64,000 nucleotides of DNA from Streptomyces sp. RKAG293 (GCF_023701745.1 NZ_JAJOZB010000001.1:496001-560000); one strand, 5' to 3'. Numbered from the stretch's first letter, positions 43,713 to 51,849 are shown. Made by a program: numbers and translations. The notes: generated by a model from the sequence alone, not told the origin.

Positions 43713-43719
43713 CCCACCA

Positions 43720-43749
43720 TCATAACCGGGTTGTACAACCCGGTTATGA
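43720..43749. promoter_or_regulatory. 30-bp perfect palindrome covering the hydrolase start codon
   Basis: The half-site TCATAACCGGGTTGT is followed by its exact complement, centred at 43734/43735. The right end includes the ATG (43746) of the alpha/beta hydrolase, and the left end is 7 bases from the HTH gene start. No base mismatch occurs in 15 bp per arm. A dimeric or tetrameric repressor bound here would block both genes. Confidence 0.9.
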
Positions 43750-44594
43750 GTGTCAGGATCCACGGCATGCCTACTTTCTCCGCACCTGACGGAACCCAGC
43801 TCTCCTACCGCGTACACGGAGACGGCGACCCGGTCGTCTGCATCCCGGGCGGTCCCACCGACTCCCGCTACCTCGGCGATCTCGGCGGCCTGTCCGGGCA
43901 CCGCAAGCTGATCGTCCTGGACCTGCGCGGCACCGGCGGGTCGGCCGTTCCGCAGGACCCCTCCTCCTACCGCTGTGACCGTCTCGTCGACGACGTCGAG
44001 GCGCTGCGCGAGCACCTCGGTCTCGCCAGGACGGATCTGCTCGGTCACTCCGCCGGCGCGAACATCGCGACGCAATACGTGGCCCGGTACCCGGAGAACG
44101 TCGGCAGACTCGCCCTGATCGGCCCTGGTACCCGAGCTGTCGGGGTGGAGATCAGCGGGGAGACGCGCCGCGAGCTCGCGCAGCTGCGGAAGAACGAACC
44201 GTGGTTCCCGGTGGCCTTCGCCGCGTTGGAGGCGATCACCGAAGGTACCGGCAGCGACTGGGAGACCATCGCTCCATTCTTCTGCGGCCGGTGGGATGCC
44301 GCGGCGCAGCAGCACTATGCCGCCGCCCGGCCGGGCAACCAGGACGCTGTCGCGGGCTTCGCGGCCGAGGGCGCCTTCAGCCCGGAGGCCACGCGTGCGG
44401 CGCTCGCCGCCTGCGAGGCCCCCGTCCTGTTGCTCGGTGGAGAGTTCGACCTGAACAGTCCCCCTCGGCCGGTGGCCGAATTCGCGGCGCTGTTCCCCGA
44501 TGCCACGCTCGTGGTGCAGCCGGGGGCGGGCCACTATCCCTGGCTCGACGACGCCGACCGGTTCGTGGCAACCACTGTGGCGTTCCTGGGCTGA
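43746..44594 (+). CDS. alpha/beta hydrolase (proline iminopeptidase-like)
   Basis: The 282-residue protein has the alpha/beta-hydrolase fold with VVCIPGGPTDSRYLGD (the PGGP oxyanion motif of proline iminopeptidases), the nucleophile elbow LLGHSAGANIAT (Ser), and the acid and base at LLGGEFDLN and GAGHYPWLDD. The ATG at 43746 lies inside the palindrome, so translation probably begins at or very near the transcript 5' end; the ATG at 43767 (MPTFSAPDG) is the alternative. It is paired with the divergent HTH regulator. Confidence 0.87.
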   Translation: MSVRIHGMPTFSAPDGTQLSYRVHGDGDPVVCIPGGPTDSRYLGDLGGLSGHRKLIVLDLRGTGGSAVPQDPSSYRCDRLVDDVEALREHLGLARTDLLGHSAGANIATQYVARYPENVGRLALIGPGTRAVGVEISGETRRELAQLRKNEPWFPVAFAALEAITEGTGSDWETIAPFFCGRWDAAAQQHYAAARPGNQDAVAGFAAEGAFSPEATRAALAACEAPVLLLGGEFDLNSPPRPVAEFAALFPDATLVVQPGAGHYPWLDDADRFVATTVAFLG

Positions 44595-44625
44595 AGAGCG
44601 GAAGGAGGCCGGGAGTACTGCCGGA

Positions 44626-45192
44626 TCACGCCTCGACGGTGCTCGCGTGCCCCTGGTGCGGGATCCGCCCGCAGACCAGGTTGCCCGGCTCGGTCGGGTC
44701 GTCACTGATCCAGAACTGGGCCCACAGCACGGCGAACTCCGGGCGGCTCAGGTGGCCGTCACCGTCCAGGTCGAGAAGGTCGAAGACCTCGTCGGTGTCG
44801 ATGCTCTGCCCGTGCCAGGTTTCGATGAGGCGGCGGTGTTCGCTGCGGGAGATCCGGCCGTCCCCGTTCTCGTCGACGGCGTCGAAGATCGCGTCGGCGG
44901 TCGCCGTGACGGACTCGCGCATGGACGGCAGCCGGTCCACGAGCACGACGAGCTCGTCGAAGTCGACACTGCCGTCGTTGTTGGCGTCGCCGACCGCCAG
45001 CAGCCCCTCCCACCAGCCCATGACGACCGCCTCCACCCGGGCGCGCAGCTCCGTCCCCGGCCCCACTCCCGGCAGTCGGCCCCAACGGACCGCGAGGGCC
45101 TCGAAGTCGTCCCTCCGCAGATAGCCGTCACCGTCCGCATCGAATGCCGCGAACATTCCCTTGATCTTGTTCCGCTGGAACACGCTGGCCAT
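44626..45192 (-). CDS. EF-hand calcium-binding protein
   Basis: The 188-residue soluble protein has four EF-hand loops: FDADGDGYLRRDDF, DANNDGSVDFDEL, DENGDGRISRSEH and DLDGDGHLSRPEF, all with the D-x-D/N-x-D-G pattern. It resembles the Streptomyces CabB/calerythrin group of calcium sensors. GAGGGG lies before the ATG at 45192; an ATG at 45231 is in frame but less likely. Its tail faces the end of the alpha/beta hydrolase gene with only 31 bp between. Confidence 0.9.
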   Translation of the reverse strand: MASVFQRNKIKGMFAAFDADGDGYLRRDDFEALAVRWGRLPGVGPGTELRARVEAVVMGWWEGLLAVGDANNDGSVDFDELVVLVDRLPSMRESVTATADAIFDAVDENGDGRISRSEHRRLIETWHGQSIDTDEVFDLLDLDGDGHLSRPEFAVLWAQFWISDDPTEPGNLVCGRIPHQGHASTVEA

Positions 45193-45465
45193 GAACAGCC
45201 CCTCCCTCACGCCGAACCACAAGAACGCCATCGCACAGGGCGATCCGTCATACCGGGTTCAACGAACGATCTTGCCGGAGGAAACGACGGCTGCAACGGA
45301 GACGGCCGCAACGGAGCTGACGTCGGCGGGACGTACGGCCGGCCCGCCGGTCAGGGACGGCAGCTGCGCAGGACGAGCTCCTCCCAGCCCTCAGCCATGC
45401 GCTCCTCGACAGGGCTGAGCCGCGCGAGGCATCAGAGGACAGCGACAGGTCGGAGGCGATGCCGC

Positions 45466-45984
45466 TCAGGCCAGGGGAAGGCGCATGATCGTCAGGTCGA
45501 GCCACCTGCCGAACTTGGTGCCGACCTCCGGCACGGTGCCCACGTGGCGGAAGCCGAAGCGCTCGTGCAGCCGAATCGATGCGGTGTTGCGCGCCTCGAT
45601 GTCGGCGATCATCACGTGATGGCCGGCTTGCCGCGCCGAGGCGACGAGAGCGGTCATCAGGGCGGAGCCGATGCCGAGCCCGTGGGCGCCCTCGCGCACA
45701 TAGACGGAGTTCCCCACCGTGTGGCGATATCCGTCCTTCGGCCGCCACGGGCCGTAGACCGCGAAGCCCGCGACCTCGCCCGCCTTCTCGGCCACGAACG
45801 CCGTGCCCCGGTCCAGGTGAACGGCGAGCCAGGCGGCCCCCTCGGCCGGGGACTGCAGCGTCGTGGTCCACAGGGCCGTCGAGTGCTCGATCGCATGGTT
45901 GCGAATGGCGAGAACGGCCTCCGCGTCCTTGAGCTGTGCCGGACGGACCGTCACCGCCCCCGAGTTCTCGTATAGTGGATTCAT
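45466..45984 (-). CDS. GNAT acetyltransferase, phosphinothricin N-acetyltransferase-like
   Basis: The 172-residue protein reads VTVRPAQLKDAEAVLAIRNHAIEHSTALW, YRHTVGNSVYVREGAHGLGIGSALMTAL and HHVMIADIEARNTASIRLHERFGFRHVGTVPEVGTKFGRWLDL. These are features of the phosphinothricin/methionine-sulfone acetyltransferase group, including the acetyl-CoA loop and the FGRW-DL tail. It acetylates a small amine. Its start codon overlaps that of the divergent XRE-cupin gene, so the regulator is almost certainly its own. Confidence 0.87.
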   Translation of the reverse strand: MNPLYENSGAVTVRPAQLKDAEAVLAIRNHAIEHSTALWTTTLQSPAEGAAWLAVHLDRGTAFVAEKAGEVAGFAVYGPWRPKDGYRHTVGNSVYVREGAHGLGIGSALMTALVASARQAGHHVMIADIEARNTASIRLHERFGFRHVGTVPEVGTKFGRWLDLTIMRLPLA

Positions 45985-46000
45985 GTCTAATATAGTAGAC
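45971..46000. promoter_or_regulatory. overlapping leaderless promoters and operator
   Basis: TATAGT (45971-45976) lies 6 bases before the plus-strand ATG at 45983. On the minus strand TACTAT lies 7 bases before the ATG at 45984. Both distances fit leaderless transcripts. GTCTA-N6-TAGAC (45985-46000) is a short inverted repeat and a candidate operator. TATAGT recurs at 45992, giving a 21-base spacing. Confidence 0.6.
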
Positions 46001-46576
46001 CCCCTGGTGAGGCAGATCGCAGCTCGCATCCACACCGAACGGACCCGGCGGCAGTGGACGCTGGCGCAACTCGCCGACGCATCCGGTGTGTCCCGCGCCA
46101 TGATCAACCGGATCGAGCGCGGCGAGAGCAGCCCCACCGCCGCCGTCCTCGGCAAACTCTCCGCCGCCTTCCAGCTCAGTGTCTCCTCCCTGCTGGCGCT
46201 CGCCGAAGGCGCGACCGACGGGAGCGGGGAGGCGACCACGGGCGTGCGCCGCTCGGCGGACGCCGTGGAATGGCGCGATCCCGCCACCGGGTACCGCCGA
46301 CGCCAGATCACCGGTCCGCACTTCCCTGCGGAGATCGCCGACGTCCGGCTGCCCACCGGTGCCCGCGTGCCGTATCCGGCCGCGGCCTTCGTCTTCATCC
46401 GGCAGGTCGTCTGGGTGCTGGAGGGCCGGCTGACGTTCCACGAGGGCGACACGGTGCACGAACTCGCCGCGGGCGACACGATCGAACTGGGCGAGCCCGC
46501 CCCGTGCGTCGTCGCCAACAACAGCCCGGCCGAATGCCGTTACGCCATCGTCCTCACCCGGGGCGACACGCCGTGA
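45983..46576 (+). CDS. XRE-family regulator with C-terminal cupin
   Basis: The 197-residue protein starts with an HTH_XRE domain (RTRRQWTLAQLADASGVSRAMINRIERGESSPT) and ends with a cupin barrel (AFVFIRQVVWVLEGRLTFHEGDTVHELAAGDTIELG). Such proteins sense small ligands and repress a neighbouring enzyme. Its ATG (45983-45985) overlaps the ATG of the divergent GNAT gene (45984-45982) within the shared bases CATG. Confidence 0.9.
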   Translation: MSNIVDPLVRQIAARIHTERTRRQWTLAQLADASGVSRAMINRIERGESSPTAAVLGKLSAAFQLSVSSLLALAEGATDGSGEATTGVRRSADAVEWRDPATGYRRRQITGPHFPAEIADVRLPTGARVPYPAAAFVFIRQVVWVLEGRLTFHEGDTVHELAAGDTIELGEPAPCVVANNSPAECRYAIVLTRGDTP

Positions 46577-46778
46577 CCCTCCCCCGGGAACGCGCGGCCC
46601 GCCGGTGTGGCGGTGGTCCTGGAGGACCGGCGCCGGCCCGGTGGCCGTCGACCACGCCGGCCCCGGCCGCCGGCCGCCGCGCGGAAAAGGAGCGGCGCCG
46701 TACGGGCGGAGTGCAGTAGTGTGCGGCCGGCACGTCCACCGTGCCCCGTACGAACGTCCTCGCAGCAAGGAGAGAGAC

Positions 46779-46895
46779 ATGCGCCGTCATCACGGAGCAG
46801 TCGCGTCGCCCCACGCCCTCTCTCTGTCTCCCGAGGACCACCTTGACCACCACACCCCTGAACCTGGGCATCCTCGCCCACGTCGACGCCGGTAA
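46779..46895 (+). CDS. 38-residue leader peptide before the ribosome-protection gene
   Basis: ATG at 46779 has a strong AAGGAG 6 nt upstream and opens MRRHHGAVASPHALSLSPED, ending with a run of arginines (PRPRRRR). It overlaps the first 53 bases of the GTPase gene, whose weaker GAGGA and TTG lie inside it in another frame. Tet(M) genes are known to be controlled through a leader peptide. This arrangement would let ribosome stalling or passage affect access to the downstream start. It may also be a chance frame. Confidence 0.45.
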   Translation: MRRHHGAVASPHALSLSPEDHLDHHTPEPGHPRPRRRR

Positions 46896-48831
46896 GACCA
46901 GCCTCACCGAGCGGCTGCTGTTCGAACACGGAGCCCTCGCCGCCCTCGGCAGCGTCGACAAGGGCAGTACCACCACCGACGCGGGCGAGCTCGAACGTGA
47001 GCGCGGGATCACCATCCGCACAGCCGTGGCACCGCTCATCATGGCGGGGCGCCACGTCAACCTCGTCGACACCCCCGGCCACCCCGACTTCATCGCGGAG
47101 GTCGAACGCGCCCTCTCCGTCCTCGACGCGGCCGTCCTCGTCGTGTCAGCGGTCGAGGGGATCCAGGCCCAGACCCGGGTCCTGATGAAGTCACTTCGCC
47201 GGCTGCGCCTGCCCACCCTGATCTTCGTGAACAAGATCGACCGCAGGGGCGCCCGTGATGCCGCGCTGCTGGCGGAACTGCGCCGCGCGCTGGCGCCCCG
47301 TCTCATTCCGCTCGTGTCGACGGTCGGCGCCGGCACCCCGGCCGCCCGCACGCTCCCGGTTCCGCTCACCGGCGAGCGGGGAGAGCCCGGGGCGGCCGAC
47401 GTACTCGCCGAGCACGACACCGACCTGCTGGCCCGGCTCGTCGACGGCCCGCCACCCGCCGAGGACGAGATCCGCGAGCAGTTGCGCCGGCAGACGGCCG
47501 CCGCGCTGGTGCAGCCCGTCTTCTTCGGCTCGGCCCTCAGCGGAGCGGGCATCGCCGAACTCGCCGAGGGCATCGCGACCCTGCTGCCCGCACCGCCCGC
47601 GGACGAACTCGCCCCCGCGCGGGGCACGGTGTTCGCCGTCGACCGCGCGGAAGGCGGGGAGAAGAGGGCGTACATCCGGCTCTTCTCCGGCCTGCTGCGC
47701 GAACGGCAGCGTCTCGCCCTGCACCGGGACGAGGCGGAGGGAACGACGACGGTCGCCGGGCGGATCTCCCGGCTCGACGTCGTGACCGCGCAGAGCGGCC
47801 ACGGCGCGCCGAGCCGGGGGGTGCTCACCCCCGGTGGGATCGCTGTCCTGCGCGGCCTTCCGGGCGTCCGGGTCGGCGACCGCGTCGGTGCGGCCCGCGC
47901 TGGCCGGCCGGCGGCCCGGCTCGCCCCGCCCGGGCTGGAGGCCGTCGTGCGCGCGAGCCGCCCCGGCCAGCAGGGCGCCCTGCACGCCGCGCTGAGCGCC
48001 CTTGCCGACGAAGACCCGTTCATCAGGACGCGAACCGCCTCCGACGGGACGCTCTCGCTCCTGTTGCACGGGGCGGTCCAACGTGAGGTCCTCGCGGACC
48101 GCCTCCAGCGGGAGTTCGGGATCGCGGCGGAGTTCGCCGCGGTCACGCCCGTCTACCGGGAGCGGCCAGTCGGCACCGGCGTCGCCGTGCAGGAACTCGG
48201 CTCCGGACCGAGTGAGTTCTTCGCCACGGTCGGTCTGCGCGTCGAGCCCGCCCCCTACGGTTCCGGCGTCCGGTACGCGCGGGAGACCGAATGGGGCGCG
48301 CTGCCCCGCGCGTTCCACCGCGCCATCGAGGAGACGGTGCGCCTCGGCCTGCGGCAGGGGCTCCTCGGCTGGGAGGTCACCGACTGCACCGTCACCGTGA
48401 TCCGCACGGGCTGGGCCTCCCCGATGAGTACCGCGGCCGACTTCCGCAAGCTCACGCCGCTGGTGCTGATGCGCGCGCTGAGCAGCGCGGGAACGCGGGT
48501 CCACGAGCCGTGCAGGGAGGTGGAGGCCGAGATCCCCGAGGACACCCTGGGGCCGGTCGCCGCCAGGATCGCCGAACTCGGCGGGACCATCGGTGCCACG
48601 GAGGAGAGCGGCGACCGGTGGACCCTCGGCGCCGAACTGCCCACCGCGAGGATGCAGGAGCTCGGCGACGCCCTTCCCGGCCTCACCCGTGGAGAGGGCT
48701 CCTTGTGGTCCCGCCCCGGCACGGACCGCCCCGTACGCGGTGTTCCTCCTCGCCGCCCCCGGACCGACGGCAATCCGCTCGATCCTGAGGAGTACCTGCG
48801 GTTCCTCGCGGACCCTTCCCTGGCGCGGTGA
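46843..48831 (+). CDS. ribosome-protection GTPase, Tet(M)/OtrA-like
   Basis: The 662-residue translational GTPase of the EF-G family starts at a TTG with GAGGA 5 nt upstream. G motifs: NLGILAHVDAGKTSL (G1), ERERGITI (G2 region), LVDTPGHPDF (G3) and FVNKIDRRG (G4). The C-terminal half has the EF-G-like domains III-V (FRKLTPLVLMRAL and the YLRF tail). The length and NLGILAHVDAGKTSLTERLL match tetracycline-resistance ribosome-protection proteins rather than EF-G. It would dislodge tetracycline from the ribosome; relatives with no resistance role exist. Confidence 0.88.
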   Translation: MTTTPLNLGILAHVDAGKTSLTERLLFEHGALAALGSVDKGSTTTDAGELERERGITIRTAVAPLIMAGRHVNLVDTPGHPDFIAEVERALSVLDAAVLVVSAVEGIQAQTRVLMKSLRRLRLPTLIFVNKIDRRGARDAALLAELRRALAPRLIPLVSTVGAGTPAARTLPVPLTGERGEPGAADVLAEHDTDLLARLVDGPPPAEDEIREQLRRQTAAALVQPVFFGSALSGAGIAELAEGIATLLPAPPADELAPARGTVFAVDRAEGGEKRAYIRLFSGLLRERQRLALHRDEAEGTTTVAGRISRLDVVTAQSGHGAPSRGVLTPGGIAVLRGLPGVRVGDRVGAARAGRPAARLAPPGLEAVVRASRPGQQGALHAALSALADEDPFIRTRTASDGTLSLLLHGAVQREVLADRLQREFGIAAEFAAVTPVYRERPVGTGVAVQELGSGPSEFFATVGLRVEPAPYGSGVRYARETEWGALPRAFHRAIEETVRLGLRQGLLGWEVTDCTVTVIRTGWASPMSTAADFRKLTPLVLMRALSSAGTRVHEPCREVEAEIPEDTLGPVAARIAELGGTIGATEESGDRWTLGAELPTARMQELGDALPGLTRGEGSLWSRPGTDRPVRGVPPRRPRTDGNPLDPEEYLRFLADPSLAR

Positions 48832-49022
48832 ACGGTCCACCATGCGGTGCGCTTTCCAGCGGCCTGGTGACGAAGACCTGCGCCGGGAGCGCTTCGCAGC
48901 GCTGGACCCGGGAGACCTGACCTCCCAGCGGCCGGCCGGATCTCCGGTGGCTGACGATGCCGGCTCTCGAGACGGCCCCGTCGACCGAGCGCTGGAGATC
49001 CCTGCGCGATCGCGATGCGGGA

Positions 49023-49049
49023 TGTCACATTCGCGAACCCGGCGGTGTC
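49023..49049 (+). promoter_or_regulatory. ECF41-type promoter of the decarboxylase-sigma operon
   Basis: TGTCACA (49023-49029), 16 bases, then TGTC (49046-49049), 36 bases before the ATG of the carboxymuconolactone decarboxylase gene. The flank GGCGGTGTCTT is identical to that of the first ECF41 locus. It matches the ECF41 consensus with one change in the -10 element. Confidence 0.88.
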
Positions 49050-49085
49050 TTCATGTCGAACAGGCGGACATCCAAGGAGGAAACC

Positions 49086-49661
49086 ATGGCGCTACGCGTT
49101 CCCAAAGCGGAGCTCCCCACCGAGCTCAGCGAAAGCATGATCAAGCAGCTCGGTGCTGTGCCCGAGCCCGTCGAAGTGGTGTGGCACAGCCCCGAGGTCG
49201 CGACGTCCAACATCGAGTTCGGGGCCAAGGTGGGCACGTGGGACGCGGCCGACGCGAGCCTCAAGTCGTTCGCGCACATGGCCGTAGCGGCGAAGGTCGG
49301 CTGCAGTTGGTGCCTCGACATCGGCTACTTCCAGGCGCAGAACGAGAACCTGGACCTGACCAAGGCGAGCCAAGTGCCCCGCTGGCGGGAGTCGGAGGTG
49401 TTCACGCCGCTGGAGCGGGATGTGCTGGAGTACGCCGAGGCCATGACGGACACGCCGCTGACCGTCACCGACGAGCTGTACGCGAGTCTGCTCGAACGGC
49501 TCGGCCCGGCGGCGATGGTCGAGCTCACCGCGTTCATCGCCTTCTCCAACATGGCGACCCGGAACAACAATGCGAACGGGGTCGCGTCGCAGGGCTTCTC
49601 CGACGCCTGCGAGATTCCTCTGGCCGCGCGTCCTCAGTCCGACCTGGCGTCGCCGGCATGA
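49086..49661 (+). CDS. carboxymuconolactone decarboxylase/AhpD-like protein, ECF41 partner
   Basis: The 191-residue protein has the CMD/AhpD helical domain: AVAAKVGCSWCLDIGYFQAQNEN with the CxxC pair, then DVLEYAEAMTDTPLTVTDELYASLLERLGPAAMVELTAFIAFSNMATR. AhpD-like proteins are often peroxidase or thiol-redox partners. GGAGGAAACC precedes the ATG at 49086. The stop overlaps the sigma-factor ATG (ATGA). Decarboxylase-family proteins are a standard ECF41 partner class. Confidence 0.9.
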   Translation: MALRVPKAELPTELSESMIKQLGAVPEPVEVVWHSPEVATSNIEFGAKVGTWDAADASLKSFAHMAVAAKVGCSWCLDIGYFQAQNENLDLTKASQVPRWRESEVFTPLERDVLEYAEAMTDTPLTVTDELYASLLERLGPAAMVELTAFIAFSNMATRNNNANGVASQGFSDACEIPLAARPQSDLASPA

Positions 49662-50530
49662 CCGGGAACCCGTTCGTGGCCCATCGCAGCCTCCTGTTCA
49701 CGGTCGCCTACGAAATGCTCGGGTCGGCGGCCGACGCGGAGGACGTCGTGCAGGAGTCCTGGCTGCGGTGGGCCGACGTCGACCGGTCGCAGGTGCGCGA
49801 CCCGCGAGCCTACCTCGTCCGGGTCGTCACACGGCAAGCGCTCAACCGCCTGCGAGCGTTGTCGCGCAGCCGCGAGGAGTACGTCGGCGAGTGGCTACCT
49901 GAACCGCTACTGACCTCCCCCGATGTCGCCGAGGACGTCGAACTCGCGGAGAGTGTCTCGATCGCGATGCTGACCGTGCTGGAAACGCTCGGACCGACGG
50001 AGCGGGCGGTGTTCGTGCTCCGCGAGGTCTTCGACATCCCGTACGGCGAGATCGCCGAAGCCGTCGGGAAGTCCGCGGCCACCGTGCGGCAGATCGCGCG
50101 GCGGGCCCGCGAACATGTGGCGGCCCGGCGGCCGCGGGTGCAGGTGAGCCGGTCGGAGCAGCAGGCCGTGGTGAAGCGGTTCCTGGAAGCGTTGCGGACC
50201 GGGCAGTTGCAGGAACTGGTGGAGGTCATGGCCCCGGACGTGGTCCTGATCGCCGATGGTGGCGGGTTCGCGGCCGCCGCTCTGGCTCCGATCCATGGGG
50301 TCGACCTGGTGGCGCAGGTCCTCGCGCGCGTGAACCGGGTGGCCGTGGCCTCGCTCGAGACGACCGCCGTATGGCTCAACGGCGCGCCTGCGGGCCGGAT
50401 CGAGATCGACGGCGAGTTGGCCACGGCATTGAGTGTCGTGGTGGAGAACGGGCGGGTCACACGGGTCTACCTGGTGAGAAACCCACGGAAGTTGACACGG
50501 CTGGAGGAACCGGCCGAACTCTCCAGGTGA
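49658..50530 (+). CDS. ECF41-family RNA polymerase sigma factor (second copy)
   Basis: The 290-residue protein has region 2 LLFTVAYEMLGSAADAEDVVQESWLRW, linker motif WLPEPLL, region 4 LGPTERAVFVLREVFDIPYGEIAEAV, and the SnoaL-like extension with DGGG and YLVRNPRKL. It is a clear paralogue of the copy at 11069, with nearly identical region 2 and region 4 helices. The ATG overlaps the decarboxylase stop by four bases, so the pair is coupled and should be driven by the ECF41-type promoter upstream. Confidence 0.93.
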   Translation: MTGNPFVAHRSLLFTVAYEMLGSAADAEDVVQESWLRWADVDRSQVRDPRAYLVRVVTRQALNRLRALSRSREEYVGEWLPEPLLTSPDVAEDVELAESVSIAMLTVLETLGPTERAVFVLREVFDIPYGEIAEAVGKSAATVRQIARRAREHVAARRPRVQVSRSEQQAVVKRFLEALRTGQLQELVEVMAPDVVLIADGGGFAAAALAPIHGVDLVAQVLARVNRVAVASLETTAVWLNGAPAGRIEIDGELATALSVVVENGRVTRVYLVRNPRKLTRLEEPAELSR

Positions 50531-50537
50531 GCCGGCT

Positions 50538-50560
50538 GCCGCTCGGTCGTCGTGAGCGGC
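50538..50560. terminator. hairpin between the sigma factor and lipoprotein genes
   Basis: GCCGCTC-N9-GAGCGGC forms a 7-bp stem just after the sigma-factor stop and just past the stop of the convergent lipoprotein gene. It is probably bidirectional. Confidence 0.5.
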
Positions 50561-50564
50561 CGGG

Positions 50565-51410
50565 CTACGGGATGTTCTTCATTGCCGTCCGGAAGGCGTC
50601 GCGGTAGGTCGCGTCCAGTTTCTGCGAGCAGGGGAACGTCGCCACGGCGGCGCGGATCTCCTCCTGCTGGAAACCCCGGTAGAGCGGGTCCGACTGCGCG
50701 CGTTGTTCCGTCTGTGCCGGGGTGAGTTCGGCGGCGCCCGTGATGCGGGTGATGAGCGTGTCGTACCGGGAGTGCAGAGCGGCGATCAGGGAGGTTCTGT
50801 CCTGGCTCACGTACCCGGCACGACCGGCACACGTGCGCCATTCGCCGGCGGCTTGTTTGTATGCGGCGCTGGATCGAACCGAGCCGTCGATCCTGTCGAA
50901 GCGGCTGTTGGCGAACTCCACGCCGAACTCCTGCCGGGACTGCTCCTCCGCGTGCTCGGAGCAGGACGAGAGGGTGTCGCCGAATTTCTTCTGATCGGCA
51001 GTCGACAGACTGCTCGCGTATTGTGCGTTGGTCCTGTCCGGTGTGAAGGCCGGCCATGCCGATATGCCGAACCCGTGCGTCCTTGCGTACGACGCGCTGG
51101 CGAAATCGGTGTTGTCGTCCGTGTCGACGAGGCTGTGCGGGTTCTTCGCCGTGTAGGAGAAGCCGGCCCCGGTCATGCATGAGGCCACTCTGCGTTCTGA
51201 GTCCGCGGCCTTTTCCAGATCGAATGCATTGTCTTCCGCATTCGGGAGGAGGCCGGCCAGTATGAGGACGAGGCGGTCCGCACGTGCGTGTTGAGCTGCG
51301 GTGAGTGCGGAGGCGGGGTTGTGTCCTGCGGAACTCGTACACGAGGACACAACCCCGACGGCCGCGGCAACCGCCAGGGCGACCGGGAGGACCAGGACTC
51401 TGCGCTGCAT
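50565..51410 (-). CDS. lipoprotein of unknown function
   Basis: The 281-residue protein has a lipoprotein signal (LVLPVALAVAAAVGVVSSC) with the lipobox Cys near residue 24 and a long helical mature part. Pairs of cysteines (SCMTGAGF, SSCSEH, TCAGRAGY, FPCSQK) suggest disulfides. The spacing of charged helices resembles an adhesion or peptide-binding surface. It converges on the ECF41 operon. I cannot name a family. Confidence 0.75.
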   Translation of the reverse strand: MQRRVLVLPVALAVAAAVGVVSSCTSSAGHNPASALTAAQHARADRLVLILAGLLPNAEDNAFDLEKAADSERRVASCMTGAGFSYTAKNPHSLVDTDDNTDFASASYARTHGFGISAWPAFTPDRTNAQYASSLSTADQKKFGDTLSSCSEHAEEQSRQEFGVEFANSRFDRIDGSVRSSAAYKQAAGEWRTCAGRAGYVSQDRTSLIAALHSRYDTLITRITGAAELTPAQTEQRAQSDPLYRGFQQEEIRAAVATFPCSQKLDATYRDAFRTAMKNIP

Positions 51411-51486
51411 TTCTGTTCTCCCTCACGCCGTGATCGGTTGTCGTGCTGACCTGGAGTCCTGGGTGCGGACCCCGGGAAAGCGGCTG

Positions 51487-51849
51487 CTACAGGTCGATGC
51501 CGTAGCCGGCGAGCGCGTGGTCGTAGGTGCTGTTGTTGCCGCAGTCGTAGTGCGAGTTGCCGCCGTGGGAGGCCTCGATCGTGGACTGGTACCACTTGGT
51601 TCCGCCGTTGGCCCGCGTGCACTGGGCACGCACCATCCCGGACCCGCTGCCGTTGACCACCATGTTGATCTTCTTGTTGCTGTTGCTGGACGTCCACACC
51701 ACGCTCGTCGAGCCGTAGGTGTGGGAGCCCGAGTGTCCCGAGTACTCGTAGACCGTCGCGCTCGCCGGGGCGACGGTGGCCAGCGCCAGAGCGCCGGCGA
51801 AGGCGCCGCCGACCAGGGTGCGGACAGTCCAGGACTTGACGTTGCTCAT
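51487..51849 (-). CDS. small secreted protein, possible disulfide
   Basis: The 120-residue protein has a Sec signal peptide (WTVRTLVGGAFAGALALATVAPASA, cleavage near residue 31). The mature part of about 88 residues is rich in Ser, Gly, Asn and His (YSGHSGSHTYGS and VVWTSSNSN) with two cysteines (AQCTRAN and YDCGNN). It looks like a small secreted effector or adhesin. AGAGG precedes the ATG. It shares the minus-strand direction with the lipoprotein but has 76 bp between. Confidence 0.75.
   Translation of the reverse strand: MSNVKSWTVRTLVGGAFAGALALATVAPASATVYEYSGHSGSHTYGSTSVVWTSSNSNKKINMVVNGSGSGMVRAQCTRANGGTKWYQSTIEASHGGNSHYDCGNNSTYDHALAGYGIDL

Noticed and set aside
45193..45465. Possible small gene between EF-hand and GNAT genes
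   Set aside because: Short minus-strand readings (for example MAEGWEELVLRSCRP) stop early and lack a start signal; I could not support a gene.
48832..49022. Possible coding relic before the CMD gene
   Set aside because: No frame shows a recognisable motif or start; only the ECF41-type promoter at 49023 is convincing.
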